This document shows positions 33,555-44,600 of a stretch of 64,000 nucleotides of DNA, one piece after another. Location of the stretch: contig NZ_JAUNLS010000002.1 of NCBI RefSeq assembly GCF_030532325.1, forward strand, positions 157,640-221,639, written 5' to 3'. Position numbers and translations under genes: made by a program. Positions within the stretch are counted from its first letter, which is position 1; every line of letters begins with the position of its first letter. This DNA is from Corynebacterium sp. (GTDB taxonomy: Bacteria; Actinomycetota; Actinomycetes; Mycobacteriales; Mycobacteriaceae). The notes beneath the pieces were generated by a model that did no database searches, was not told the origin of the DNA, and saw nothing but the letters and a program-made list of their open reading frames with translations.

Positions 33555-33570
33555 AGTGACGCGCCCCACA
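33555..33570. promoter_or_regulatory. candidate GlxR (CRP-type) site upstream of gdhA
   Basis: AGTGACGCGCCCCACA keeps GTGA and CACA at the spacing of the TGTGA-N6-TCACA consensus; it differs at two arm positions. GlxR control of gdhA is reported in C. glutamicum; here it is a prediction. Confidence 0.35.
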
Positions 33571-33604
33571 TGACGAATAAATTGCAAAATCGGTTAAACA
33601 ATAG

Positions 33605-35023
<1,419 letters not shown>

Positions 35024-35033
35024 GAAAGGTGCT

Positions 35034-35084
35034 ATCTCAGCCTGAGCTTCGGAATCTAAGCCTGAAGCTCAGGTTGAGATTTTT
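35034..35084 (+). terminator. terminator after gdhA
   Basis: A 17-bp stem, 35034-35050 against 35064-35080 with a G-T pair, around 13 nt and followed by TTTT. Strong rho-independent terminator. Confidence 0.9.
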
Positions 35085-35129
35085 GCCTGGCGTGCCGCGT
35101 GGGAAACCTGTGATATGTGACGGCTTGGT

Positions 35130-35135
35130 TAGGCT
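35130..35135 (+). promoter_or_regulatory. -10 hexamer TAGGCT, leaderless spacing
   Basis: TAGGCT is 6 nt before ATG at 35142 with no ribosome site. Confidence 0.5.
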
Positions 35136-35141
35136 AGGGCC

Positions 35142-35897
35142 ATGTACCGCGTATTTGAGTCCCTCGATGAACTCGTCCGTAACCTCGAACAGGCCTACAG
35201 CGTTCCCATGACCGCCAACTGCATGGTGCCCCGCCATGAGATGCTGGCGCTCCTCGACGATCTCCGCAACGCCCTGCCCGTCGAAATGGATGACGCGCAG
35301 GACGTGCTGGATAAGCAGGATGAGATCCTGCGCGGCGCCCAGGAGCGCGCGGAGCAGATCGTCTCCGACGCCACCGCTGAATCCGAAGACATCATGGCCC
35401 GGGCCCAGGAGGACTCTGACGCCATGCTTTCCGACGCCCAACACCGCTCCACCACCATGGTGGCCCAGGCCGAAGACGAGGCTGCTGGCCTGGTGGAGTC
35501 CGCCCGCGCGGACGCCGAGCGCACGGTGGCTCGCGGTAACGAGGAATACGAGCGCGCCGTCGCCGCCGGTCAGGCCGAGCAGGACCGTTTGGTCTCCGAG
35601 GCCGAGGTGGTCCGCCGCGCCAACGACGAGGCCCACCGCATTGTGGAGACCGCGCACACCGAGTCAAACCGCCTGCGCACCGAGTGCGATGAATTCGTCG
35701 ACGCCAAGCTGGGCGAGTTTGAGGCCTCCCTCAACGGGCTGCTGCGCACCGTCAACCAGGATCGCAGCGCCTTGCGCCGCGGCGCCGGGGTGCGCTCCCG
35801 CGGCGAGTACCGTGAGCGCAGCGGCGGCGACTACGGCGAAGCCCGTGAATCCCAATCCCGCCCCGCACGCAGCGAGCGGCGCTCGCGCGAGTACTAA
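35142..35897 (+). CDS. sepIVA: DivIVA-like coiled-coil protein, SepIVA-type
   Basis: A 251-residue mostly helical protein. The N-terminal 50 residues (MYRVFESLDELVRNLEQAYS) lead to a coiled coil of about 60-190 rich in Glu, Ala, Arg and Gln with no Pro; the C-terminal 55 residues are basic and disordered (GGDYGEARESQSRPARSERR). In mycobacteria the corresponding gene (SepIVA, a septation protein) lies upstream of DUF177, rnc, mutM and smc, which is the same order here apart from one intervening minus-strand gene. The symbol rests on that synteny and the coiled-coil layout. Confidence 0.75.
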   Translation: MYRVFESLDELVRNLEQAYSVPMTANCMVPRHEMLALLDDLRNALPVEMDDAQDVLDKQDEILRGAQERAEQIVSDATAESEDIMARAQEDSDAMLSDAQHRSTTMVAQAEDEAAGLVESARADAERTVARGNEEYERAVAAGQAEQDRLVSEAEVVRRANDEAHRIVETAHTESNRLRTECDEFVDAKLGEFEASLNGLLRTVNQDRSALRRGAGVRSRGEYRERSGGDYGEARESQSRPARSERRSREY

Positions 35898-35915
35898 ACG
35901 AGTGTCAGCTGAGCG

Positions 35916-36572
35916 CTAGAGCTGCCAGCCGCGGGAGCTGCTCGCTCGCGCCGGCTGTTCGAAGACCCTTCGTGGTGGGGACACGGTTTGTCGTACACCG
36001 TGCCCCCACCCTGAGGGGTCTTCGCCGTGTGTGGGATCGGCGCCGGCTAGCGAAAAGCGATTGACCACCGCGGCGATTCCCGCGCTGATGGCCGCGGGCA
36101 GACCCAACAGCGCCCACTGGGCGGCGAAGAAGGTGGCGTAGGAGGTCTCGAAGGTGGTGGCAGGGGAGACGTCGCCAAGCAGGCACAGGGACTGGAAGCC
36201 CGTGGCGGCCAGCATCATGGTGGCCACGGTGAGGAAGGCCCCCGAGATCGATTCCCGCGCGCTCCATGTGATGAGCGAGGCGCAGACGGACACCAGCGCG
36301 GAGACCAGCACGGAGCTGATCTCAAAAGGCAGCGGCAGCAGCGCCGCGGCACCGGTGAGCATGCCGCACAGCGCGCCGGCGGCAATGACGTGGCGCAGCC
36401 GCAAGCCTTGATCGCCGTAGAAGCTTGGATCGCGGCGCCCAGCCCAGAAGTGGAATCCCAGGCCCGCGGCCGCGAGCAGTCCGGCGGGGATGGCGCAATA
36501 CACCCCATAGGCGGCGCCGAGCTGGCCCGCTGTGACAGCGGTCAGTGCCTGGCCGGTCTCAAGTGGATTCAT
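35916..36572 (-). CDS. six-helix membrane protein, unknown function
   Basis: A 218-residue membrane protein. Hydrophobic segments: LTAVTAGQLGAAYGVYCAIP, AGLLAAAGLGFHFWAGRR, VIAAGALCGMLTGAAALLPL, VLVSALVSVCASLITW, GAFLTVATMMLAATGFQSLC and WALLGLPAAISAGIAAVV; the tail is basic (RQTVSPPRRVFEQPARASSS). No family recognised. ATG at 36572 is 8 nt after a TAGCGT -10 box (36581-36586). Inserted on the opposite strand between the sepIVA-like gene and DUF177. Confidence 0.7.
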   Translation of the reverse strand: MNPLETGQALTAVTAGQLGAAYGVYCAIPAGLLAAAGLGFHFWAGRRDPSFYGDQGLRLRHVIAAGALCGMLTGAAALLPLPFEISSVLVSALVSVCASLITWSARESISGAFLTVATMMLAATGFQSLCLLGDVSPATTFETSYATFFAAQWALLGLPAAISAGIAAVVNRFSLAGADPTHGEDPSGWGHGVRQTVSPPRRVFEQPARASSSRGWQL

Positions 36573-36580
36573 GGTGATCC

Positions 36581-36586
36581 ACGCTA
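36581..36586 (-). promoter_or_regulatory. -10 hexamer TAGCGT, leaderless spacing
   Basis: Minus-strand TAGCGT is 8 nt before ATG at 36572. Confidence 0.4.
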
Positions 36587-36762
36587 GGGGCGCGCACCGG
36601 GGCGGGGAAGAGGAACGGGGATAGTGCATACGGCCTTATGCTGGAGTACCCAGCTTCCCTTGAAGTTTGCGTAGTTTCAGTGCTCACAGCGGCCGGAGTA
36701 ACGCGCCCTGCGCTTACGCGCTGAGGCTGGCGCGGGGGAGACGGGGTAGTGTAGTACACGCT

Positions 36763-37314
36763 ATGAAATCCCCATTGAAGTTTGATGTAGCAGAGCTGCT
36801 GCGCAGCCAGGGCTCCGCGGCCATGCCCGAGCACCGCGTACAAACCGGACCGGCGCCGCAGCGCATCGGCGTTGAGATGATCGCCATCGAAGAAGGAACT
36901 GAGATCACCGTTGACGCCACCCTGACCCCGCTGGGCGGCGGCGTCATGGTCGATGCCGATGTCACCGGCACCCTTAGCGGCGAATGCGCCCGCTGCCTCA
37001 AGCCGCTTCACCCAGAGCTGGACCTGCACGTCTCCCAGGTCTTCGCGGCCGATGAATCCTTCATCACCGATGACGGCGAAGATGACTCCGCCGAGGAGGA
37101 TCAGGGCTCGGGTGACGAGGTCCCGATGATCGAAGACGACGAGCTTGACCTCCTGCAGACCGTCATCGACGAGGCCGGGCTCAGCTTGCCCTTTGCCCCG
37201 GTGTGCGAATCCGGCTGCGACGTGGAGCTGCCCGAGGGCGTGACCACGGGTGTTTCCGGTGAGGAAGAAGACAGGCCCGATCCCCGCTGGGCCGGACTGG
37301 AGAAGTTCCTGTGA
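36763..37314 (+). CDS. DUF177 (YceD) family protein
   Basis: A 183-residue YceD protein, a family linked to 23S rRNA maturation and usually encoded beside rpmF or rnc. It has FDVAELLRSQGSAAMPEHRV, the cysteine knuckle GECARCLKPLHPELDLHVSQ, an acidic stretch of about 20 residues (DDGEDDSAEEDQGSGD) and the second cysteine pair CESGCDVELPEGV. Start ATG at 36763 is chosen, with TAGTAC/TAGTGT hexamers 5-10 nt before it. Its stop overlaps the rnc start. Confidence 0.88.
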   Translation: MKSPLKFDVAELLRSQGSAAMPEHRVQTGPAPQRIGVEMIAIEEGTEITVDATLTPLGGGVMVDADVTGTLSGECARCLKPLHPELDLHVSQVFAADESFITDDGEDDSAEEDQGSGDEVPMIEDDELDLLQTVIDEAGLSLPFAPVCESGCDVELPEGVTTGVSGEEEDRPDPRWAGLEKFL

Positions 37315-38081
37315 AGCGCAAGAAGAAGCTCACCGGCGAGGAAGCCCTAGCTCAGGCCTATAACGCCATCGACCACGCCCCGCTGCTGGAATCGCTGGGT
37401 GTGCAGATCCAAGACGAGCACCTCTGCTTGGCGCTGACCCACCGCTCCTTTGCCAACGAGAACGGGCACCTACCCAACAACGAGCGCCTGGAGTTCCTCG
37501 GTGACGCCGTCCTGGGGCTTTCGGTGGCCTCGAAGCTCTACGAGAAGTACCCCACGCGCCCGGAGTCGGATATCTCCAAGATGCGCGCCTCCATCGTCTC
37601 GCGCTACGGGCTCTCCGATATCGCCAGGGAGATTGACCTGGGCAGCTACATCCTGCTGGGCAAGGGTGAGCAATCCACCGGCGGCCGCGATAAGGACTCC
37701 ATCCTGGCCGATACCACCGAGGCCGTCTTCGGTGCTATCTACCGCGAGCACGGCTTCGAGGTGGCTCGCGACGTCATCCTGCGCCTGTTTGCCAAGAAGA
37801 TTGACAATGCCGTGGTCTCCGGGCGCCAGATGGATTGGAAGACCAACCTCCAGGAGCTGTGCGCGGAGCTTAAGGCCCCGATGCCCGTCTACACCGCCAC
37901 CTCCACCGGCCCGGAGCACGATCAGACCTTCGACGCGGTGGTGACCGTCTCCGGGCTGACCGTGGGTAACGGCACTGGCCACAACAAGAAGCTGGCCGAA
38001 CAGCGTGCTGCCGAGGAGGCCTGCCAGACCCTGCGGGAAACCCCGCTTTTGGTGCAGGGAACCGCCTCCAAGCTGAGCTAG
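37311..38081 (+). CDS. rnc: ribonuclease III
   Basis: Double-stranded RNA endonuclease for rRNA processing. The 256-residue protein has the signature NNERLEFLGDAVLGLSVASK, the second catalytic ADTTEAVFGAIY and a C-terminal dsRNA-binding domain with NKKLAEQRAAEEACQTL. GTG at 37311 overlaps the preceding stop (GTGA), implying coupled translation. Confidence 0.96.
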   Translation: MKRKKKLTGEEALAQAYNAIDHAPLLESLGVQIQDEHLCLALTHRSFANENGHLPNNERLEFLGDAVLGLSVASKLYEKYPTRPESDISKMRASIVSRYGLSDIAREIDLGSYILLGKGEQSTGGRDKDSILADTTEAVFGAIYREHGFEVARDVILRLFAKKIDNAVVSGRQMDWKTNLQELCAELKAPMPVYTATSTGPEHDQTFDAVVTVSGLTVGNGTGHNKKLAEQRAAEEACQTLRETPLLVQGTASKLS

Positions 38082-38092
38082 AAGCACCTGAC

Positions 38093-38914
38093 GTGCCGGA
38101 GTTACCCGAAGTCGAATCCGTGCGCCGTGGGGTGGAAGAGCACCTGCGCGGGCGCACCTTCACTAGCGTGGAGGTCTTGCATCCGCGCGCCAACCGCGGC
38201 CAAGAGGAGCCCCTCGCAGCACTGCTGGTGGGGCGCACCGTGGCTGCTGCCGCGCGCCGCGGGAAGTTCATGTGGCTGGAATTCGCCGACGAGGACCCCA
38301 GCGACCCCGGCCGCGACGTGCTCTTTATCCACCTCGGCATGTCCGGGCAGGTCCGCGTGGGCGCGGTGGACTCGCGCCACGTGCGCATCCGCGCGCGCAT
38401 GGACGATGGCACCCAGGTCAGCTTCGTGGACCAGCGCACCTTTGGCTACTGGCGGGTGGGCCCGTGGGCCTCGATAAGCCACATCGCCGCTGATCCCCTG
38501 GAGGCCGACTTCGACGCCGTGGCCGCCGCCCGGCGCCTGCGCTCTAAACGCTCGATGGTCAAAAGCGTGCTGCTGGACCAGACGGTGGTCAGTGGCATCG
38601 GCAACATCTATGCCGACGAGGCCCTGTGGGCCGCGCAGATCCCGCCTGTCAAGCGCGCGAATACACTGCGCCAGCGCGACGCCCTGGCGCTTCTCGATGC
38701 CGCCTCTTCCGTCATGCGCACCGCCCTCGCTGCCGGCGGGACGAGCTTTGACGCGCTCTACGTCAACGTCAACGGCGAATCCGGATACTTCGACCGCTCC
38801 CTGCACGCCTACGGCCGTGGCGGTCAACCCTGCGACCGCTGCGGAACACCTCTGGTAAAGACCGTGGTAGGCGGCAGGGGAACGCACTACTGCCCGGTGT
38901 GCCAGGCTGCCTAG
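38093..38914 (+). CDS. mutM: formamidopyrimidine-DNA glycosylase
   Basis: Removes oxidised purines such as 8-oxoguanine and nicks the site. The 273-residue enzyme has the N-terminal catalytic MPELPEVESVRRGVEEHLRG with Pro2 and Glu3, the helix-two-turn-helix region and a C-terminal zinc finger of four cysteines (CDRCGTPL, HYCPVC). GTG at 38093 begins 11 nt after rnc. Confidence 0.95.
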   Translation: MPELPEVESVRRGVEEHLRGRTFTSVEVLHPRANRGQEEPLAALLVGRTVAAAARRGKFMWLEFADEDPSDPGRDVLFIHLGMSGQVRVGAVDSRHVRIRARMDDGTQVSFVDQRTFGYWRVGPWASISHIAADPLEADFDAVAAARRLRSKRSMVKSVLLDQTVVSGIGNIYADEALWAAQIPPVKRANTLRQRDALALLDAASSVMRTALAAGGTSFDALYVNVNGESGYFDRSLHAYGRGGQPCDRCGTPLVKTVVGGRGTHYCPVCQAA

Positions 38915-39029
38915 CGCTGAGAAGCGCTTCCCAGTACTTTGAGCGACGTACCCGGAGGTGCGAAGAAGCGTAGGGTGGCCAGCGGACGAGAGTCTGCTTG
39001 TAAAACCCGATGGAGAAATGAGGGAGACA

Positions 39030-39728
39030 ATGACTTCTGTACTCATGGTGCTTTCTGCAGCACGCCACTGGACCCTGAAGGACGGAACCGAGCACCCCAC
39101 TGGCGTGTGGGCCGAGGAATTCGTGGTTCCCTACACTCTCTTCGTGGAGGCCGGCTTCGACGTCACCGTGGCCACCCCCGAGGGCAAGACCCCGGTCATG
39201 GACGAGGTCAGCCTGGGTGCTGGCGCTGGTAGCCCGGAGAAGATCGAGAAGATTAAGGCCGAGCTGGAGCGCCTGCAGCCGGTGCTCGATCAGCCGACCA
39301 ACCTCTCCGAGGTCAAGGGCGAGGACTTCGACCTCATCTTCTACCCGGGCGGCCACGGCCCCATGGAGGACCTGGCCCAGGATCCGGTCTCTGGCGAGCT
39401 GCTGAGCAAGCGCATGGAATCCGGCCGCCTGCTCGCGCTGCTGTGCCACGCCCCGGCGGCTTCCCTGGCGGCGAAGAAGGAGGACGGCAGCTGGCCGTTC
39501 AAGGGCTTCCAGATGACCGGTCTGTCCAACCAAGAGGAGAACTCCAACGAGTTTGCCTCCCAGGCCAAGTGGCTGCTGGAGGATCGCCTCAAGGAAGAGG
39601 GCGCGGAGTACTCCCAGGGCAAGCCCTTCGAGTCCCACGTGGTGCGGGACCGCCACCTCTTTACCGGTGAGAACCCGCAGTCCTCGGAGGACCTGGCCCG
39701 CGCGGTCATCGCCGAGCTGCGCGGCTAG
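39030..39728 (+). CDS. DJ-1/PfpI (Hsp31-like) protein
   Basis: A 232-residue class I glutamine-amidotransferase-like protein of the Hsp31/glyoxalase III group. DLIFYPGGHGPMEDLAQDP and the nucleophile elbow LLALLCHAPAASLA with its cysteine are present; a helical insertion separates strands (SPEKIEKIKAELERLQPVL). These proteins act as chaperones or convert methylglyoxal, and the true substrate here is unknown. ATG at 39030 has AGGGAG upstream. Confidence 0.85.
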   Translation: MTSVLMVLSAARHWTLKDGTEHPTGVWAEEFVVPYTLFVEAGFDVTVATPEGKTPVMDEVSLGAGAGSPEKIEKIKAELERLQPVLDQPTNLSEVKGEDFDLIFYPGGHGPMEDLAQDPVSGELLSKRMESGRLLALLCHAPAASLAAKKEDGSWPFKGFQMTGLSNQEENSNEFASQAKWLLEDRLKEEGAEYSQGKPFESHVVRDRHLFTGENPQSSEDLARAVIAELRG

Positions 39729-39821
39729 AAGAGCACTCCTGCGCCCCGGGTGGGTGGAATCCGGGGGCGAAGCACTGCGTAGAGGGCAGGGCTGAAATAG
39801 GTAAAGGGAAAGTGCGAGCAC

Positions 39822-39827
39822 TAGGGT
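39822..39827 (+). promoter_or_regulatory. -10 hexamer TAGGGT, leaderless spacing
   Basis: TAGGGT is 7 nt before ATG at 39835. Confidence 0.5.
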
Positions 39828-39834
39828 GTTACGC

Positions 39835-41361
39835 ATGCAAGAAATCTTTAGCACCGTGATTGGTGCCATAAACTCCACCCTGTGGACCTACGTGCTGCCC
39901 TGGGTCCTCATCGCGGCCGGCCTTTTCTTTGGCATCCGCACCGCCGTGGTCCAGATCCGCATGGTCCCGGAGATGTTCAAGTCCGTGGTCGAGCGCCCCA
40001 AGGGTGTGGGCGCGGACGAGGACGCCAACTACGGCGGCATCTCTGCGTTTAAAGCTTTTACCATCTCCGCTGCCTCCCGCGTGGGTACCGGCAACGTCGC
40101 CGGTGTGGCCGTGGCCATCTCCGTGGGCGGCCCGGGTGCGGTGTTCTGGATGTGGATCATCGCCATCCTGGGCGGTGCCACCGCCTTTGTTGAGTCCACC
40201 CTGGCGCAGCTGTGGAAGGTGCGCGACGGTGATGCCTACCGCGGCGGCCCGGCCTACTACATGGCACGCGGCCTGGGCTGGAAACCCTTTGCCGCGGTGT
40301 TCTCCGTGGCCATCGCCATTACCTTCGGCTGGTTCTACAACGCCTTCCAGACCAACGCCATCTCCGAGTCCCTGGCCACCTCCTTCAACCAGGACAGCGA
40401 GACCTTCAAGGTCATCATCGGCCTGGTCATTGTGGCCGTGGCCGGCCTCATCATTATCGGTGGCGTGCAGCGCATCGCCACGATGACCCAGTTCATCGTG
40501 CCCTTCATGGCCGGTGCCTACCTCATCGTTGGCCTCATCGTAGTCATCGTGCACATCGACAAGGTCCCGGACATGGTCGTGGCCATCGTGGGCTCCGCAC
40601 TCGGCCTGCGTGAGGTCGCCGGCGCCACCCTGGGCGCGGCTCTCATGAAGGGCATCCAGCGCGGCTTGTTCTCCAACGAGGCCGGCGAGGGTTCCGCCCC
40701 GAACGCCGCGGCGACCGCCACCGTGTCCCACCCGGTCAAGCAGGGCCTGGTGCAGACCCTGGGCGTCTATTTCGACACGCTGGTCGTGTGTACCATTACC
40801 GCCTTTATCATCCTGCTGGGCACCGAGTTTGAAAGCTTCGGATCCGACGCCATTGAAGGCGTCACCCTGACCCAGAACGCACTGTCCGGCACGGTGGGCG
40901 AGTGGGGCATCCACTTTGTCACCTTCATCCTTTTCTTCCTGGCCTTCTCCTCCATCCTGGGCAACTACTACTTGGCCGAGTCCAACGTGGAGTACCTCTT
41001 CCACCAGAAGTGGGTGCTGTGGGCCTTCCGCCTCATCGTGCTGGCCTTCGTCTTCTACGGCGCGGTGGCCCCGCTGGGCACGGTCTTCGACCTGGCCGAT
41101 ACCGGCGCAGCCATCATGGTTCTGCTCAACATTTGCGCCATCGTCCCGCTCTCTGGCGTGGCTATCAAGCTGCTCAAGAACTACAACGAGCAGCGCCGCA
41201 AGGGCATGGACCCGGTCTTCCACCGCGATATGCTCCCGGAGCTCAATAACGTAGAGTGCTGGGATGGCACTGACCCGGTCACCCGCCGCAGTGTTGAGGA
41301 TCTGCGCAAGGCCGGTCACGAGCGCGACCTGGGTGACCACACCAACCTTCGGGAGTTTTAA
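39835..41361 (+). CDS. alanine/glycine:cation symporter (AGCS family)
   Basis: A 508-residue sodium-coupled amino acid transporter. The family motif AFKAFTISAASRVGTGNVAG and the following GPAYYMARGLGWKPFAAVFS are seen, with about eleven helices, and the conserved LFSNEAGEGSAPNAAATATV. Likely substrate alanine or glycine; symbol not assigned. It starts 7 nt after a -10 box, so leaderless. The acylphosphatase gene follows 3 nt downstream. Confidence 0.92.
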   Translation: MQEIFSTVIGAINSTLWTYVLPWVLIAAGLFFGIRTAVVQIRMVPEMFKSVVERPKGVGADEDANYGGISAFKAFTISAASRVGTGNVAGVAVAISVGGPGAVFWMWIIAILGGATAFVESTLAQLWKVRDGDAYRGGPAYYMARGLGWKPFAAVFSVAIAITFGWFYNAFQTNAISESLATSFNQDSETFKVIIGLVIVAVAGLIIIGGVQRIATMTQFIVPFMAGAYLIVGLIVVIVHIDKVPDMVVAIVGSALGLREVAGATLGAALMKGIQRGLFSNEAGEGSAPNAAATATVSHPVKQGLVQTLGVYFDTLVVCTITAFIILLGTEFESFGSDAIEGVTLTQNALSGTVGEWGIHFVTFILFFLAFSSILGNYYLAESNVEYLFHQKWVLWAFRLIVLAFVFYGAVAPLGTVFDLADTGAAIMVLLNICAIVPLSGVAIKLLKNYNEQRRKGMDPVFHRDMLPELNNVECWDGTDPVTRRSVEDLRKAGHERDLGDHTNLREF

Positions 41362-41364
41362 TCC

Positions 41365-41646
41365 ATGACTGTTCGCATGACCGCTTTTGTTCACGGCACG
41401 GTGCAAGGCGTGGGATTTCGCTGGTGGACCCGCTCACGCGCCCTAGAGCTGGGGCTGAGCGGTCACGCGACCAACATGCGCGACGGCCGCGTTCAGGTCG
41501 TCGCCGAGGGCCCGCGGGAGGATTGCGAGGCGTTGCTGGCCCTGCTCAATGAGCAGCCCTCCACCACCCGCCGCCCCGGAGCTGTCGAGGCCGTCGTGGT
41601 GCAGTGGGGCGAGCCGCGCGGGGAAAGCGGCTTCATCGAGCGCTAG
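41365..41646 (+). CDS. acyP: acylphosphatase
   Basis: Hydrolyses acyl phosphates. The 93-residue protein carries the complete signature: VHGTVQGVGFRWWTRSRA with the catalytic arginine and SGHATNMRDGRVQVVAEG with the asparagine. Probably co-transcribed with the transporter upstream. Confidence 0.95.
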   Translation: MTVRMTAFVHGTVQGVGFRWWTRSRALELGLSGHATNMRDGRVQVVAEGPREDCEALLALLNEQPSTTRRPGAVEAVVVQWGEPRGESGFIER

Positions 41647-41670
41647 CCGGCTTGGCCGTTAAGCTCTTGC

Positions 41671-41676
41671 TAGAAT
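41671..41676 (+). promoter_or_regulatory. -10 hexamer TAGAAT of smc, leaderless spacing
   Basis: TAGAAT is 7 nt before the smc ATG and 25 nt after acyP. Confidence 0.55.
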
Positions 41677-41683
41677 CTCACGA

Positions 41684-44600
41684 ATGCACCTGAAATCGCT
41701 CACGCTCAAAGGCTTCAAGTCTTTCGCGTCTGCGACCAACCTGAAGTTCGAGCCCGGCATCTGCGCGGTTGTCGGGCCTAACGGCTCGGGTAAATCCAAC
41801 GTGGTTGACGCCCTGGCCTGGGTCATGGGCGAGGGCAGCGCCAAGACGCTGCGCGGCGGCAAGATGCAGGACGTCATCTTCGCCGGAGCGGGGGACCGCA
41901 AGCCGCTGGGCCGCGCTGAGGTCACGCTGACCATTGACAACTCTGATGGCGCGCTGCCCATCGACTACACGGAAGTCTCCGTGACCCGCCGCATGTTCCG
42001 CGACGGCGCCAGCGAATATGAAATCAACGGTTCCAAAGCGCGCCTCATGGACATCCAGGAACTGCTGTCTGATTCCGGCATCGGCCGCGAAATGCACATC
42101 ATCGTGGGCCAGGGCAAGCTCGCCGAGATCCTGGAGTCCCGCCCGGAAGAGCGCCGCGCCTACATCGAGGAAGCAGCGGGTGTGCTCAAGCATCGGCGTC
42201 GCAAAGAAAAGGCCCAGCGCAAGCTCACCGGCATGCAGGCCAACCTGGACCGCCTGCAAGATCTCACCGACGAGCTCGGCAAGCAGCTCAAGCCCCTGGC
42301 CCGGCAGGCCGAGGCCGCGCGCCGTGCTGCCACCGTGCAGGCGGATCTGCGCGATGCCCGCTTGCGCCTGGCCGGTGACCGCGTGGTGCGCCTGCGCGCG
42401 GATTTTGAGGATTCAGAAAAGCGCGCCCAGGTGCTCGCCGAGCAAGTCGAGGAGGTTACTGCCCAGCTGGAGGAGGCCACCGGCCAGCAACTAGAGGTGG
42501 AAGCGGAGCTGGCGGAGGTCTCCCCGCAGGCCGAAGCCGCCCAGAAGCTGTGGTTCGATCTCTCCACGCTCAGCGAGCGCATCTCCGCCACCCAGCGCAT
42601 CGCCGCAGAGCGCGCGAGCAACGTCGGCGCCCAGGTGGCCTACGCCGGGGGAGATCCGGAGGAGCTTGAGGCCCGCGCCCTGCGCGCCGACGAGGAACAC
42701 GCCGAGCTGCTCATGGTGGCTGAGGAGGCCGCGGAGCGCCTGGACGTCATCCGCGAGGAGGTGGCCCAGCACCGCGCGGCCTTCGAGGAGGCCGAGAAGG
42801 AACACATGGCGCAGCTGCGCGCCATCGCGGACCGCCGCGAGGGCGTGGTGCGCCTCATCGCCGCGGAGGAGAACCTCGCCGGCCAGGTCAGCTCCGCCGA
42901 GGAGGAACTGGGCCGCCAAGAACACATTGTGGAAGAGACTCGCGCGCGCACCCGGGCCGCCGGTGAGGAAGCCGATGAGGTGGCCACGCGCTTGGACGCC
43001 CTGCACAGCGAGCGCGAGCCCCTCGAGGAGGCCCACGTGCGCGCGGCAAGTGAGTCTGGCGCGGCGGAAAAGCGCTTGGAGCAGCTGCGCGAGGGCCAGC
43101 GCGAGCGGGAGCGCGCCGTGTATTCCCTGCGTGCGCGCATCGACACCCTGGCTCAGACCGCGCCGGAGACCATCGACCTGGGCGAGGGCTTCCAGCCGCT
43201 GGCGGCGTTTATCTCCACCTCCTATGAGAAGGCCGTTGCCGCGGCACTCGGTGGTTTCGCCGAGGCGCTGGCCGGTGACGTGGACGCGGACATCGTCGAG
43301 CGCTTGGCCAGGGCCAGCAGAACCGCGCTGGTGGATACCACCGCCGCCGCGGAGTCCCCGTCCGCCTCCTGGCGCCTCGACGCGGACTTGCCCGCCGGGG
43401 CCTCGTGGCTGCTCGATCACGTGGCCCTCGTGCCGGAGGTCTCCGCGGCGGTGACCCGCTTGCTTTCCGACGTCGTCCTCGCCCGCGACTTCGCCACCGC
43501 CCGCGGCATCGTGCGCGAGGATCCCCGCCTGCGCGCGGTGACCGCCGAGGGCGTCATGGTGGGCGAGAACTGGGTGGAAGCCGGTACGGGTGCGTCCTCC
43601 ACCGTGGAGGTCACCGCCCAGATCACGGAGGCTGAGGCCCAGCTCGAGGCCGCCCAGCACGAGCTGGAGGAGCTTTCCGGCACCCTGGAGGGCGCGAAGA
43701 TCGCCGCCGAGGACTCCCGGGTGACCGCGGCCTCAGCCAAGGCTGCACTGCGCGAGCACGACACCGAGGTCGAAGCCTGGCGGCGTGACCACCAACGATT
43801 GCTCAAGCAGCACGAGGCCAACAAGGCCGAGCATGACAAAGCCGCGGCCCGCGCCACGGAGATCGAGGCCAAGCTCATCTCCCTGCGCGAGGAGCTGGCC
43901 GAGGCCCGCGAGCGCCTGGCCCGCGTGGACGATGAGGACAACGCCGACGAGCCCTCCTCCGCGGAGCGCGACGCCGCCTCGGCCGCCCTGGAGCAGGTCA
44001 AGGCGATGGAGATGGACGCCCAGCTGGCAGCGCGCACGGCCCAGGAAAGGGCGGGGCAGGCTGCGGGCAAGGGGGACGCGCTGCGTCGCCAAGCAGAGCA
44101 CGAGCGCCAGGCCAAGGCGCGGCACGAGCGGGCCATGGCACGCCGCAAGGCGCAGGCGGCGCTGGCGGCAGCCGTGGACAAGCACGCCCGGGATCTGGCC
44201 GCGCGCACGGAGCAGGCCTTGGAGCGCGCCACCGAGCAGCGCGATGAGCTCATCGCTCAGCGCAGCCTGCTGAGCACCCGGCTGCAGTCTGCCAAGCAGG
44301 CGGTCTCGGCGACTCGCCAGCAGCTGGATAGGCTGACCAACTCCGCGCACAGCTCGGAGATTGCCCGCTCCCAGGCGCAGGTGCGTGTGGATGAGGCCGA
44401 GGCGAAGATCGTGGAGCAGCTGGGCATTGCCATCGCGGATCTGCTGCGGGATTACACGCCGGGGGAGGACTTCGACCGCAAGGCGGAAAATGCCCGGCTT
44501 AAGCAGGCGGAGAAGGATCTCAACGCGCTGGGCAAGGTCAACCCCCTGGCCTTGGAGGAGTACAAGGCGCTGGAGGAGCGTTACTCCTTCCTTTCCACGC

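Noticed and set aside
33591-33604. CGGT-N6-ATAG upstream of gdhA as an AmtR box
   Set aside because: Only half of the box is kept; too weak compared with the two perfect boxes at amtB.
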